DNA of 64,000 nt from Acidimicrobiia bacterium. GTDB lineage: Bacteria; Actinomycetota; Acidimicrobiia; Acidimicrobiales; Bin134. Under the pieces are notes generated by a model, which saw nothing but the letters and a program-made list of their open reading frames with translations, made no database searches and was not told where the DNA came from. The first letter of the stretch is position 1, and the number at the start of each line of letters is the position of its first letter. This document shows positions 16,303 through 24,535 of the stretch, piece after piece. The position numbers and the translations under genes were made by a program. The stretch is from NCBI GenBank assembly GCA_022826705.1, contig JAJDUJ010000026.1:62001-126000 (forward strand), in the 5' to 3' direction.

Positions 16303-17498
16303 GCCAGAACTCCCGCAGTTACGAGCGCCTTCACGCGCTCAGTTTCGATTCCGTAATCCGCCAACGCCTCGGCTGTACCCTCGCCGAGACCCGGTGGGGA
16401 GTGCCGCACGGAGGCTGGTGTGTCCGGGAGGTGTACTGGAGAAGCCAGAGAGCGAAGCGGCTCAAGAGCCGGTCTAGGCATCTCCACGATCATCGGCGCA
16501 GTATGTGGATCGTCCAAGGCTTCTTCGAGGGTTCGTACCGGCGCGCAGAGCACGTCTTGGGCCTCGAGACGCTCGATCACCTCGGCAGAGGTGAACCGAC
16601 CGATGGCCTCGGCGATCAAGGCCTGAAGGCGGGGTCGGTTGACAGCTTGATCGGCCATAGTTGCGAAGTCGGGCTCGGCCGAGAGGTCTGGCATCTCAAG
16701 GGCGGCGCAGATGTCGCGTAGCGGATTCGGCTTGAAGGCACCCACTAGAACGACTTCGCCGTCGGCTGCGGCAAACGTGCCCACTAGGGGGAGTCGGGCC
16801 CAGTTCACGATGCCCCGGCCCATCAACGACGTGGTGGCTTCCAAGATCTGCATGGCGAGAAGGGAGTCGTAGAGCGAGACCTCGACCCTCTGGCCGAGCC
16901 CGGTGCGGGTCCGTTGAAGCAGCGCCATGAGTATTCCCTGCACCATGTGCATTCCGGCGGTGTAGTCGGCAAGCGATATGGGGTAGATCGCGGTGGGATG
17001 GCCATCGTCGGCTTTGTGCGACATAGCCCCGGTGAGAGCCTGCGCCAGGATGTCCTGACCGCCTTTGTGCGCGTACACCCCTTCGGTGCCGAAGCCGGTG
17101 CCTTGGGCATAGACGATGCCGGGATTGATCACCGACAGGCGTTCGTAACCCAAACCCAGGCGCTCCATCACGCCGGGCCGGTAGTTGTTGACCACCACGT
17201 CGGCCCCCGCCACGAGTTCGTCGATCAGGGCCAATCCCTCGGGTACGCGGACATCGACCACCAGGCTGCGCTTGTTGCGGTTCACCGCCCCGAAGGCGGG
17301 ATGCTCGGCGCCGTCGGGGTCGACGATGGCGTGTCGGAAAATATCGCCGCTGCCGGGACGCTCGATCTTCAGCACGTCTGCCCCATGGTCGGCCAGAAGC
17401 TGAGTGGCGACTGGGCCCATCATGATTTGCGAGAAATCCAGAATCCTTATCCCGGCCAGCGGCTGGGCCGCGTTGCTGTCCGCGGCCCCGCCGCTCAC
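16299..17498 (-). CDS. CaiB/BaiF family CoA-transferase
   Basis: 399 residues, the usual size of class III CoA-transferases. GIRILDFSQIMMGPVATQLL opens the Rossmann half, LADHGADVLKIERPGSGD follows, and NNYRPGVMERLGLGYE is conserved. The catalytic Asp is likely Asp178 in PISLADYTAG. It activates a carboxylic acid by moving CoA from another thioester. The ATG at 17498 overlaps the stop of the FAD oxidoreductase. With that enzyme and the crotonase it suggests oxidation of an imported acid through CoA esters. Confidence 0.93.
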   Translation of the reverse strand: MSGGAADSNAAQPLAGIRILDFSQIMMGPVATQLLADHGADVLKIERPGSGDIFRHAIVDPDGAEHPAFGAVNRNKRSLVVDVRVPEGLALIDELVAGADVVVNNYRPGVMERLGLGYERLSVINPGIVYAQGTGFGTEGVYAHKGGQDILAQALTGAMSHKADDGHPTAIYPISLADYTAGMHMVQGILMALLQRTRTGLGQRVEVSLYDSLLAMQILEATTSLMGRGIVNWARLPLVGTFAAADGEVVLVGAFKPNPLRDICAALEMPDLSAEPDFATMADQAVNRPRLQALIAEAIGRFTSAEVIERLEAQDVLCAPVRTLEEALDDPHTAPMIVEMPRPALEPLRSLASPVHLPDTPASVRHSPPGLGEGTAEALADYGIETERVKALVTAGVLA

Positions 17499-18856
17499 GG
17501 GGCCCCCTTCGCAGGAGGGCTGGCCGGGCGCGCCCGGGGGGAGGGGATATCTCCCGGGTCGGCGCCTTGACGGCGCAGGCGGCGCTGGACTGCTGCGACG
17601 TCCGCTTTGCGGACGGCAACACCGGAGTCCAGCGCCTCGACGGCGGCCGTGCCCGCCGCCTCGCCCATCGCCATGCAGGGAGGGATTTCCCGAGACAGCT
17701 TCTGGGCTTCGGGAGTCACTGAGTAGTGCCGTCCGGCGACCAGAAGCTGCTCCACTTTGCGTGGCAGCATTGCCCGGTACGGGGTGTAGTAGCCGCGGCC
17801 GCGGGCCACGCTGTCGGCAAAGTGCACCCGGTTGACCACATCGTCTTTGGTGACGACGTACTCGCCATCGATGAGGCGCGATTGGCGTACCCCGATCTGG
17901 GGTGCCACGTCGATCACAACAGCGTTCTCAAACCCCGGATATTGCCCGCGCACGTATTCCACGAGGCTGGCGATTCTCTTGCGCCCCTCTCGGTCGGCGG
18001 CGGTGAGGTCTTCCACCCTCAGCCCGTCGTATCCGGTCATGTGTGGACAGTTGCACCACACCACGCCCGGCAAAGGTGTCTTCAACCACCACATTGCCCA
18101 GGAGCCGCCGAGGATTCGCCGCGCCTCGCGGTTGACCGCGTGACACTCGGCGGGTTGGGAGTGCTCAAAGTGCTCGGCGGCATCGGTATCCACGTTGCCG
18201 AGGCGAAAGACCGTGGTCACCATGTAGGAGCCCTCCACAAAGGGAGCGCCCGCGGTGGCGGCCACATCGGCGTCGCCGCTGGCGTCGATAGTGACATCGC
18301 CCAGGACGGCTTGGGGACCCGTCTTGGTCTCGCAGATCACGCCGGAAATGGCGTCGCCCTCCATGATCGGCGCCGAGTACCACGAGTGGAGTCGGACTTC
18401 GACCCCTGCCTCCTCGACGAGGTCGTTCGCCACGCGTTTCCAGCCATCGGGATCGAAGGCAACGGCATAGACGATGGACTTCTTGGGGCCCTTGGCGTAG
18501 AGGTCGAACACGCCCCAGCGGGACCAGCGATTCCACATCTCGTCGCTGAGCACCCTGTCTTCGGGTGGCGCATAGACGGCCAGTTCCAGCGCCTCGAGGC
18601 GATCCACCATCTCCTGGGCGATACCGCAAACGGTGACCTCTTCGGCGCCGTCGGCGAAATCGTCGAGCACCAGCACCATTCCTCCTGCTGCCAGGCCTCC
18701 CAGATGGGCGTAGCGCTCCAGGAGAGTCACGCTCGCCCCTTGGCGGGCGGCTGAGACGGCCGCGGCCAAGCCAGCCGGCCCGCCCCCCACCACGACCACG
18801 TCGCTTTTGGCCATCACTGGCGCATCGGTGGCCGGTCGGGTGACTAAGGCGCCCAT
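17495..18856 (-). CDS. FAD-dependent oxidoreductase
   Basis: 453 residues. The dinucleotide fold is near the start (VVVVGGGPAGLAAAVSAARQ, about 20-39), then LERYAHLGGLAAGGMVLVLD. Internally GDVTIDASGDADVAATAGAP and the C-terminal PRKVEQLLVAGRHYSVTPEA and PCMAMGEAAGTAAV fit the FAD-dependent oxidoreductase family (PF12831-like). The substrate is unknown. The start at 18856 has only weak GAGG upstream; ATG 18814 (MAKSDVV) is an alternative. It is four bases downstream of the regulator and overlaps the CoA-transferase start, so it is in the same operon. Confidence 0.88.
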   Translation of the reverse strand: MGALVTRPATDAPVMAKSDVVVVGGGPAGLAAAVSAARQGASVTLLERYAHLGGLAAGGMVLVLDDFADGAEEVTVCGIAQEMVDRLEALELAVYAPPEDRVLSDEMWNRWSRWGVFDLYAKGPKKSIVYAVAFDPDGWKRVANDLVEEAGVEVRLHSWYSAPIMEGDAISGVICETKTGPQAVLGDVTIDASGDADVAATAGAPFVEGSYMVTTVFRLGNVDTDAAEHFEHSQPAECHAVNREARRILGGSWAMWWLKTPLPGVVWCNCPHMTGYDGLRVEDLTAADREGRKRIASLVEYVRGQYPGFENAVVIDVAPQIGVRQSRLIDGEYVVTKDDVVNRVHFADSVARGRGYYTPYRAMLPRKVEQLLVAGRHYSVTPEAQKLSREIPPCMAMGEAAGTAAVEALDSGVAVRKADVAAVQRRLRRQGADPGDIPSPRARPASPPAKGAP

Positions 18857-18860
18857 AGCC

Positions 18861-19508
18861 TCAGAAGCTCGGAGGGGTTACCACCCACAGCGACACCGAA
18901 GTGACATCGCCGGGGTTCTCGTACCAGTGGGGGATGGTGGAGTCGTAAGAGATCGAGTCACCCGCCCGCAGCACGTAGCGGGTGCCGCCGACGTTGACGG
19001 CGTGGGTTCCCTCTAGGACGATGCCAAATTCCTCGCCTTCGTGCATGAACGGCGTGTCCTCGGTGGAGTACCCCGGCTCGGTCTCAATGCGGATTACCTC
19101 AAGGGCGCTATCGGGTCGGGCGGTGAGCAATTCGGCCACGACTAGCTCATCGTTGGGGAGATTGAGCCGGCGGCGGTCCTCACGTCTTACCACGGGCGAA
19201 GTCATCTGCTCGCCGGCGACCAGGCGTGCTACTGGAATGCCGAGCGCGTGGGCCACCTGCACGAGCGTGTTGAACGACGGGTTGCCCTGCCCCCGCTCAA
19301 CCTGCGAGAGCAGTCCGGCACTGACCCCTGAAGCCGAGCCGAGTTGCTCGAGCGTCCAACCTTGGAGCTTGCGCAGCCGCTTGATCTCGTTGCCCACCAC
19401 TTGCACGGTGAGCGGCGGGCGATCGGCGTCGTGGAGGCGAGTGGTCGGGGCCGGAGTGTGCCGGTTGGAGTGTGCGCTGTTCTGGACTGGCGAGTGCAAA
19501 TCGGTCAC
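18861..19508 (-). CDS. XRE-type HTH regulator with C-terminal cupin domain
   Basis: About 215 residues from GTG 19508. A helix-turn-helix at about 45-100 (IKRLRKLQGWTLEQLGSASG, VSAGLLSQVERGQGNPSFNT) is followed by a cupin sensor domain (FMHEGEEFGIVLEGTHAVNV, YVLRAGDSISYDSTIPHWYE). Such regulators bind a small-molecule ligand in the cupin and usually control adjacent metabolic genes. The start is uncertain: GTG 19406 would give 181 residues, and the frame stays open far upstream, antisense to the GMC gene. Only about 45 bp separate it from the divergent GMC gene, so the two probably share a regulated promoter region. Confidence 0.88.
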   Translation of the reverse strand: MTDLHSPVQNSAHSNRHTPAPTTRLHDADRPPLTVQVVGNEIKRLRKLQGWTLEQLGSASGVSAGLLSQVERGQGNPSFNTLVQVAHALGIPVARLVAGEQMTSPVVRREDRRRLNLPNDELVVAELLTARPDSALEVIRIETEPGYSTEDTPFMHEGEEFGIVLEGTHAVNVGGTRYVLRAGDSISYDSTIPHWYENPGDVTSVSLWVVTPPSF

Positions 19509-19553
19509 TTCCAAGAGAGGATGGCTATCTTCAGCAAAGTATATTATTTCAAT

Positions 19554-21185
19554 ATGGTGACACAGGGGCACCAATCGCACGTTCTGATAATTGGCGCCGG
19601 TGCGTCGGGCTCGGTCGCCGCCGCTCGTCTGGCAGCCGCCGGCTTCAAGGTGGTCTGTCTTGAACAGGGCGACTGGGTTGGCCCAGGAGATTACATGAGT
19701 GCCCAACCAGAGGCTGAGCTGGCATGGGTCGAGCGTTGGAATCCCGATCCCAACGCCCGCCGAGGGCTGGCCGACTATCCGCTGACCGGCGACGCGGATG
19801 TTCGCCCCGTTATGTACAACGGGGTCGGCGGAGGGTTGGTGCAGTGGGCAGCCATGTGGCAGACGCTGCTGGCCTCGGACTTCAGGGTGCGGACACTTGA
19901 TGGCATCGCCGACGACTGGCCGATCGGCTGGGGCGATCTGGCTGATTGCTACGCACAGGTGGCCCGCGACATGTCGGTGTCTGGCTTGGGCGGCGACCCG
20001 GCCCTGCCCGAGATGGATCCCTACCCCAACCCGCCCATACCCATCGGCAAGATCGGACGGGTTGCCGCCGAGGGGATGGACCGCCTGGGCTGGCACTGGT
20101 GGCCCGGTGCCAACGCAATTGCCTCTCGCCGCCACGGCAACCTTCAAGCTTGCCAGCGGCGGGGCACATGCATGATCGGATGCCCGGAGAACGCCAAGGC
20201 CACCCCCTCGCTCACCCATTGGCCTTCCGCGCAGGCCGCCGGCGCCAGCCTAGTTACCGGTGCTCGTGTGACGGAGATCCCCGTGGATGAGCAGGGCCGG
20301 GTGCGAGGCGCTGCATACCTGGATCGCGATGGTGTGGAGCACTTCCAGCCGGCGCAGGTGGTGATGCTGGCCGCGAACGCGGTGGGAACCGCTCGTCTCT
20401 TGCTGTTGTCGGCGTCACCGCGGTTCCCCGACGGTCTGGCCAACTCTTCGGGACTGGTGGGACGACGACTTATGCAGCATCCTTACCGCACGGTGACGGT
20501 TGTTTGCGAGGATCCCCTCGACAGCTGGCAGGGTCCCTGGGGGCAGGTCATCTATTCGCTGGAGTTTGCCGAGACCCACCCCGAACGCGATTTCGTGCGC
20601 GGTGCCAAGTGGATGGTGATGCCGCATGGAGGGCCCATGTTCGCCGCGGCGGAGTACCAGGAGGCTCATCGTCACGATGGCTTCGAAGCCGTATGGGGCG
20701 CGAACTTCCATCGGGCGGCCGATGAGGTGTTCGGACGCGCATTCACCTGGGGCATCCAGGCCGAGGATCTCCCCGAAGACGACAACCGGGTAACCCTTGA
20801 TCCGACGATGTGCGACTCATCGGGACTGCCCGCCGCCCATGTCGAGTACCGGGTGTCGGAGAACACCAGAAGAATGCTCGACTTCAATGTGGCACGCGCC
20901 GTTGAGGCGGCAGAGGCATCGGGAGCAGTGTCCACCCTCGTGCGCGACGTGTGGCCTACCGGAATCGGTCATGTGCTGGGCACTACCAGGATGGGCAACG
21001 ATCCTCAGACTTCAGTGGTGGATCGTTGGTGCCGCGCCCACGACGTTCCCAACCTCTATGTGATCGACGGCGGTGTGTTCGTGACCGGTGGATCGGCCAA
21101 TCCAACGGCCACGATCATGGCGAACGCGCTACGGGTGACCGATCATCTGATTGAGGCTCGGGCGTCGCAGGAGATTCCTGTATGA
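19554..21185 (+). CDS. GMC-family dehydrogenase large subunit with predicted 3Fe-4S site
   Basis: 543 residues. FAD fold IIGAGASGSVAAARLAAAGF at about 12-31. GVGGGLVQWAAMW is near residue 90-102. The catalytic pair is His473 (GIGHVLGTTRMG) and Asn516 (GGSANPTATIMA). Cys200, Cys206 and Cys210 form C-X5-C-X3-C, like the 3Fe-4S site of bacterial FAD-glucose dehydrogenases. It oxidises an alcohol or sugar; the identity is unknown. No signal peptide is present. The ATG at 19554 follows TATATTATTTCA without a ribosome site, so the message may be leaderless. The small subunit overlaps its stop, and a ferredoxin follows. Confidence 0.9.
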   Translation: MVTQGHQSHVLIIGAGASGSVAAARLAAAGFKVVCLEQGDWVGPGDYMSAQPEAELAWVERWNPDPNARRGLADYPLTGDADVRPVMYNGVGGGLVQWAAMWQTLLASDFRVRTLDGIADDWPIGWGDLADCYAQVARDMSVSGLGGDPALPEMDPYPNPPIPIGKIGRVAAEGMDRLGWHWWPGANAIASRRHGNLQACQRRGTCMIGCPENAKATPSLTHWPSAQAAGASLVTGARVTEIPVDEQGRVRGAAYLDRDGVEHFQPAQVVMLAANAVGTARLLLLSASPRFPDGLANSSGLVGRRLMQHPYRTVTVVCEDPLDSWQGPWGQVIYSLEFAETHPERDFVRGAKWMVMPHGGPMFAAAEYQEAHRHDGFEAVWGANFHRAADEVFGRAFTWGIQAEDLPEDDNRVTLDPTMCDSSGLPAAHVEYRVSENTRRMLDFNVARAVEAAEASGAVSTLVRDVWPTGIGHVLGTTRMGNDPQTSVVDRWCRAHDVPNLYVIDGGVFVTGGSANPTATIMANALRVTDHLIEARASQEIPV

Positions 21186-21601
21186 GTGGCTCTGGGCCGA
21201 CTCCAGCCCAACGTCTCACGCTGGACCGCCTGGCCGATGTGCTCGTGCCTGAGGGACGAAACATGCCTGCGGCCTCAGCGGTCGGCGTTTCGGAGGGCTT
21301 GCTCGATCGGTTTCTGGACGCCGCCCCTGCTCTTGCCGAGCCGCTGTTGTCTCTTCTCGATGAGGCACCTGCGGAAGGTCTCGATGCCTTCGTGCGCCAT
21401 CTGGCCTCGCAGCGGCCCGGCGATTTCGGCGTGCTGTCTACGACTGTTGTGGGTGCCTATTTTCTCAGCGCCGAGGTCCGTCGACTGATCGGCTATCCCG
21501 GCCAACAGCCCAACCCGCTGTCGGTCGCATCCGAGACCGACTATCTCGACATGCTCGAGCGGGTTTACGAGCGCCATCCCGGCTATCGGGAGTGCTCATG
21601 A
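21182..21601 (+). CDS. gluconate 2-dehydrogenase subunit 3-like small subunit
   Basis: 139 residues. LDRLADVLVPEGRNMPAASA near the N-terminus and VGAYFLSAEVRRLIGYPGQQ near the C-terminus match the small-subunit family (PF13618-like) that partners GMC dehydrogenases. Known members carry a Tat signal and help export or mature the large subunit. This one has no signal sequence, which points to a cytoplasmic complex (inference). The ATG overlaps the GMC stop (ATGA), and its own stop overlaps the ferredoxin start. Confidence 0.8.
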   Translation: MSGSGPTPAQRLTLDRLADVLVPEGRNMPAASAVGVSEGLLDRFLDAAPALAEPLLSLLDEAPAEGLDAFVRHLASQRPGDFGVLSTTVVGAYFLSAEVRRLIGYPGQQPNPLSVASETDYLDMLERVYERHPGYRECS

Positions 21602-21927
21602 CCTACGTGATCGGCCCCACCTGTATTGATGTCAAAGATGCTGCCTGCGTGTCCAAATGCCCGGTGGACTGCATTTATACGGGTGAGCGGATGCTTTACA
21701 TCAATCCCGACGAATGCATCGACTGCGGGGCTTGTGAACCGGCCTGCCCTGTTGAAGCCATCTACCCCGAGACGTTTCTCCCTGCTGAATACCAGGAGTT
21801 CACCGACGTCAACGCTGAATTCTTCGAGGTGATAGGCCTCAAAGCACCAGGCGGTGCTGCTGGTGTGGGACCTGTCGACGCCGACCATCCGGTTGTGGGC
21901 GCCTGGCCACAACACTCCGCCACCTGA
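21598..21927 (+). CDS. fdxA: 7Fe (3Fe-4S/4Fe-4S) ferredoxin
   Basis: 109 residues. MTYVIGPTCIDVKDAACVSK begins like FdxA. Cys9, Cys17 and Cys21 followed by PVDCIYTG, plus the second motif CIDCGACEPACPVEAIY, provide the seven usual cluster ligands. The C-terminal tail after about residue 85 is Gly/Ala/Val rich and not conserved. ATGA overlap with the small-subunit gene places it in the GMC operon. It probably accepts electrons from the dehydrogenase in place of the multihaem cytochrome found in classical three-subunit complexes (inference). Confidence 0.92.
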   Translation: MTYVIGPTCIDVKDAACVSKCPVDCIYTGERMLYINPDECIDCGACEPACPVEAIYPETFLPAEYQEFTDVNAEFFEVIGLKAPGGAAGVGPVDADHPVVGAWPQHSAT

Positions 21928-21938
21928 GATCACACCTG

Positions 21939-22430
21939 TCAGCGGTCGTAGTAGCCGGAGTAGACGTAGACACAGGGGACGTCGGACTCTGCGTACATCT
22001 CCACGTTGCGGGGGTCGTCTTCGAGGGCGTAGAGCAAGTCGAATCCGTGGTGGCGGAGGTTGATTACCTCGGTGGCTTTGTACGCCCGCGACGAGCCGCC
22101 GCTGTTGGGGGGCCGCAGGATCAGCAGGTCCCAGCGGACCTCGTGCATCTTCAGCCAGACCAGCGTGTCGTTGAGCAGGTGCCAGGGGCGGGCGGTGAGC
22201 AGCACCACCGTGAGGTCGGCGACCAGTGAGCTGACCAGCGCCACCGTCGCTTCCAGCGGGGGGTCGTCGGGGCAGCCGGCGAAGAACTCGTCCCAGCGGC
22301 GGGCCTTGGCCAAGGGCTGGCGACTGCTGGCATCGGAAATGACCCCGTCCACATCCACGATCACCGCGGGGCCGCCACCGATGGGGCCGTCGCGCCATCT
22401 CCAGTGGGATGTGTCGGTTGGGCTGCTCAA
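21939..22430 (-). CDS. HAD-type phosphatase, polynucleotide-kinase-phosphatase-like
   Basis: About 163 residues if it starts at TTG 22430, which overlaps the acs stop; GTG 22364 would give 141. Motif I is VIVDVDGVISD, with both catalytic aspartates. RRWDEFFAGCPDDPPLEATV follows. Motif II is VVLLTARPWH, and motif IV is YALEDDPRNVEMYAESDVPC. The layout resembles the HAD domain of T4 PNK-like 3'-phosphatases and small nucleotidases; the substrate is unknown. It is placed directly after acs on the same strand and is convergent with the ferredoxin gene. Confidence 0.75.
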   Translation of the reverse strand: MSSPTDTSHWRWRDGPIGGGPAVIVDVDGVISDASSRQPLAKARRWDEFFAGCPDDPPLEATVALVSSLVADLTVVLLTARPWHLLNDTLVWLKMHEVRWDLLILRPPNSGGSSRAYKATEVINLRHHGFDLLYALEDDPRNVEMYAESDVPCVYVYSGYYDR

Positions 22431-24385
22431 TCTTCTTGGGGGGACTCGGCGGCCCGGGTGCGGATCTCGTCCACCACCGACTGGTCGGCCAGGGTGGTGG
22501 TGTCGCCCAGGCTGCGGCCCTCGGCCACATCCCGCAACAGGCGGCGCATGATTTTGCCCGAGCGGGTCTTGGGCAGGTCGGGAACCAGTACCACCGTCTT
22601 GGGGCGGGCAATGGGCCCAAGCTTGGTCGCCACATGCTGGCGAACCTCCTCGCCCAACTCGTCGGTGGCGTCGTGGCTGCCTCGCAGGATCACATAGCCG
22701 ATGATGGCCTGGCCGGTGGTGTCGTCGGCCGCGCCCACCACGGCGGCCTCGGCCACCGCGGCATGGTCCACCAGGGCCGACTCCACCTCGGTGGTGGAGA
22801 TTCGGTGGCCGGAGATGTTCATCACGTCGTCCACCCGGCCGAGCAGCCACAGGTAGCCGTCGTCGTCGACTTTGGCCCCGTCGCCGGCGAAATAGCGGCC
22901 CTCGAACCGGCTCCAGTACGTCTCCCGGTAGCGCTCGGGGTCGCCCCAGATGCCCCGCAGCATCGACGGCCACGGGCGGGTGATGGTGAGGTAGCCGCCG
23001 CCTCGCTCCACCGGGCGGCCGTCATCGTCCACCAGCTCGGCGAATACCCCGGGAATGGGATGGGTGGCCGACCCCGGCTTGGTGGTGGTGACGCCGGGCA
23101 GCGGGGAGATCATGTGGCCGCCGGTCTCGGTCTGCCACCAGGTGTCCACGATGGGACAGGTCTCCCCGCCGATGTGGGTGTGGTACCACATCCACGCTTC
23201 GGGGTTGATGGGCTCGCCCACGGTGCCCAGCACCCGCAGGCTGGACAGGTCGTGTTTGGCCGGTTCCTGCGCCCCCCACTTCATGAAGGTGCGGATGGCG
23301 GTGGGCGCGGTGTAGAGCTGGGTGACGCCGTAGCGCTCCACTATGTCCCACAGCCGGTCTCGGCCCGGGGTGTCGGGGGTGCCCTCGTAGATCACCGAGG
23401 TGGCGCAGTTGGCCAGCGGGCCGTACACGATGTAGCTGTGGCCGGTGACCCAGCCGATGTCGGCCGCGCACCAGTACACGTCGGTGTCGGGCTTGAGGTC
23501 GAAAACGTACTTGTGGGTGAACGCCACCTGGGTGAGGTAGCCGCCGGTGGTGTGCATGATGCCCTTGGGCTTGGCGGTGGTGCCGGAGGTGTACAGCAGG
23601 TAGAGGAGCGCCTCGGAGTCCATGGGCTCGGGCGGGCAGTCGGCCGACGCGTCGGCCATGAGGTCGTGCCACCACAGGTCCCGGCCCTCGGCCATGTCGA
23701 CGTCGGTGTCGCAGCGGTTGACCACCACCACGTGCTCCACCGAGGCCGCACCCTGGCTGAGGGCGGTGTCCACGTTGGGCTTCAGCAGCGAGGGAGCACC
23801 CCGGCGGTAGCCGGCATCGGCGGTGATGATCAGGCGGGCCTCGGCATCCTCGCAGCGGTCGACGATGGCGTCGGGGGAGAAGCCGCCGAAGATCACCGAA
23901 TGGGCCACCCCGATGCGGGTGCAGGCCAGCATGGCCACCGGCAGCTCGGGGATCATCGGCATATAGATGGCCACCCGATCGCCCGCCCCCAGACCCAGGC
24001 CCTTGAGCACGTTGGCGAACTTGGACACCTCGGTCAGCAGGTCGGCGTAGGTGATGGTGAGGGTGTCGCCCGGCTCGCCCTCCCAGTGGAAGGCGATCTT
24101 GTCACCCTGGCCGGCTTCCACGTGGCGGTCGAGGCAGTTGTACGACACGTTGAGGGTGCCGCCGATGAACCAGCGGGCAAAGGGCAGCTCCCACTCCAAA
24201 ACGGTGCTGAAATCAGTGTCCCAACTCAGCAGCTCGCGGGCCTGCCGGGCCCAGAACGATTCGTAGTCGGCTTCGGCCTCGTCGTAGAGCGAGTGGTCGC
24301 GGGCCAGTGCGGCAGCGGCGAAATCAGCGGCCGGGGCGAAGGTGCGATCCTCGACGTAGTAGTCCTCGATGGTGGCGTCAGCCAT
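22427..24385 (-). CDS. acs: acetyl-CoA synthetase
   Basis: 652 residues, full length for AMP-forming acetate:CoA ligases. The ATP-binding P-loop is YLLYTSGTTAKPKGIMHTTG. The acyl-pocket and adenylation segments include VDTWWQTETGGHMISPLPG and YLWLLGRVDDVMNISGHRIS. The C-terminal PKTRSGKIMRRLLRD carries the catalytic Lys that is the usual acetylation target. It converts acetate to acetyl-CoA. The upstream region holds a pair of direct repeats (24431-24492) shared with the divergent DUF6941 gene. The HAD gene downstream overlaps it. Confidence 0.97.
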   Translation of the reverse strand: MADATIEDYYVEDRTFAPAADFAAAALARDHSLYDEAEADYESFWARQARELLSWDTDFSTVLEWELPFARWFIGGTLNVSYNCLDRHVEAGQGDKIAFHWEGEPGDTLTITYADLLTEVSKFANVLKGLGLGAGDRVAIYMPMIPELPVAMLACTRIGVAHSVIFGGFSPDAIVDRCEDAEARLIITADAGYRRGAPSLLKPNVDTALSQGAASVEHVVVVNRCDTDVDMAEGRDLWWHDLMADASADCPPEPMDSEALLYLLYTSGTTAKPKGIMHTTGGYLTQVAFTHKYVFDLKPDTDVYWCAADIGWVTGHSYIVYGPLANCATSVIYEGTPDTPGRDRLWDIVERYGVTQLYTAPTAIRTFMKWGAQEPAKHDLSSLRVLGTVGEPINPEAWMWYHTHIGGETCPIVDTWWQTETGGHMISPLPGVTTTKPGSATHPIPGVFAELVDDDGRPVERGGGYLTITRPWPSMLRGIWGDPERYRETYWSRFEGRYFAGDGAKVDDDGYLWLLGRVDDVMNISGHRISTTEVESALVDHAAVAEAAVVGAADDTTGQAIIGYVILRGSHDATDELGEEVRQHVATKLGPIARPKTVVLVPDLPKTRSGKIMRRLLRDVAEGRSLGDTTTLADQSVVDEIRTRAAESPQED

Positions 24386-24430
24386 GGTCGATCCTTTCCG
24401 ATGCTCTCGCGGGACAGCGCGGCGAGCCTA

Positions 24431-24492
24431 CATTCTGTCGTCTCAGAGGGGTCTTGGACACTTGGCACTCTGTCGTCTCAGAGGGGTTATGG
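24431..24492. repeat. 27-bp direct repeat pair in the acs / DUF6941 divergent region
   Basis: Two copies (24431-24457 and 24466-24492, 35-bp period) share the exact core TCTGTCGTCTCAGAGGGGT; 24 of 27 positions match. Each core contains TCTG and CAGA as a short inverted repeat. They lie between the divergent acs and DUF6941 starts, at the expected place for a shared operator. No known regulator motif is recognised. Confidence 0.75.
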
Positions 24493-24535
24493 TCATCTAG
24501 TGGCGTTCCTGCGGGTAGAGAGCTGATTGGCGATC

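Noticed and set aside
17495..18856. Assignment of the FAD oxidoreductase to a steroid or fumarate reductase subtype
   Set aside because: Only the generic FAD fold is visible; subtype motifs are not clear enough.
19509..20219. Long N-terminal extension of the XRE-cupin regulator
   Set aside because: It lies antisense to the conserved GMC gene, and the HTH normally begins near the N-terminus of such proteins. The start was set at 19508 or later.
22409..24526. 705-residue plus-strand frame opposite acs
   Set aside because: It is antisense to a complete, clearly conserved acetyl-CoA synthetase. Its His/Gly/Val-rich composition is the usual shadow of high-GC coding DNA.
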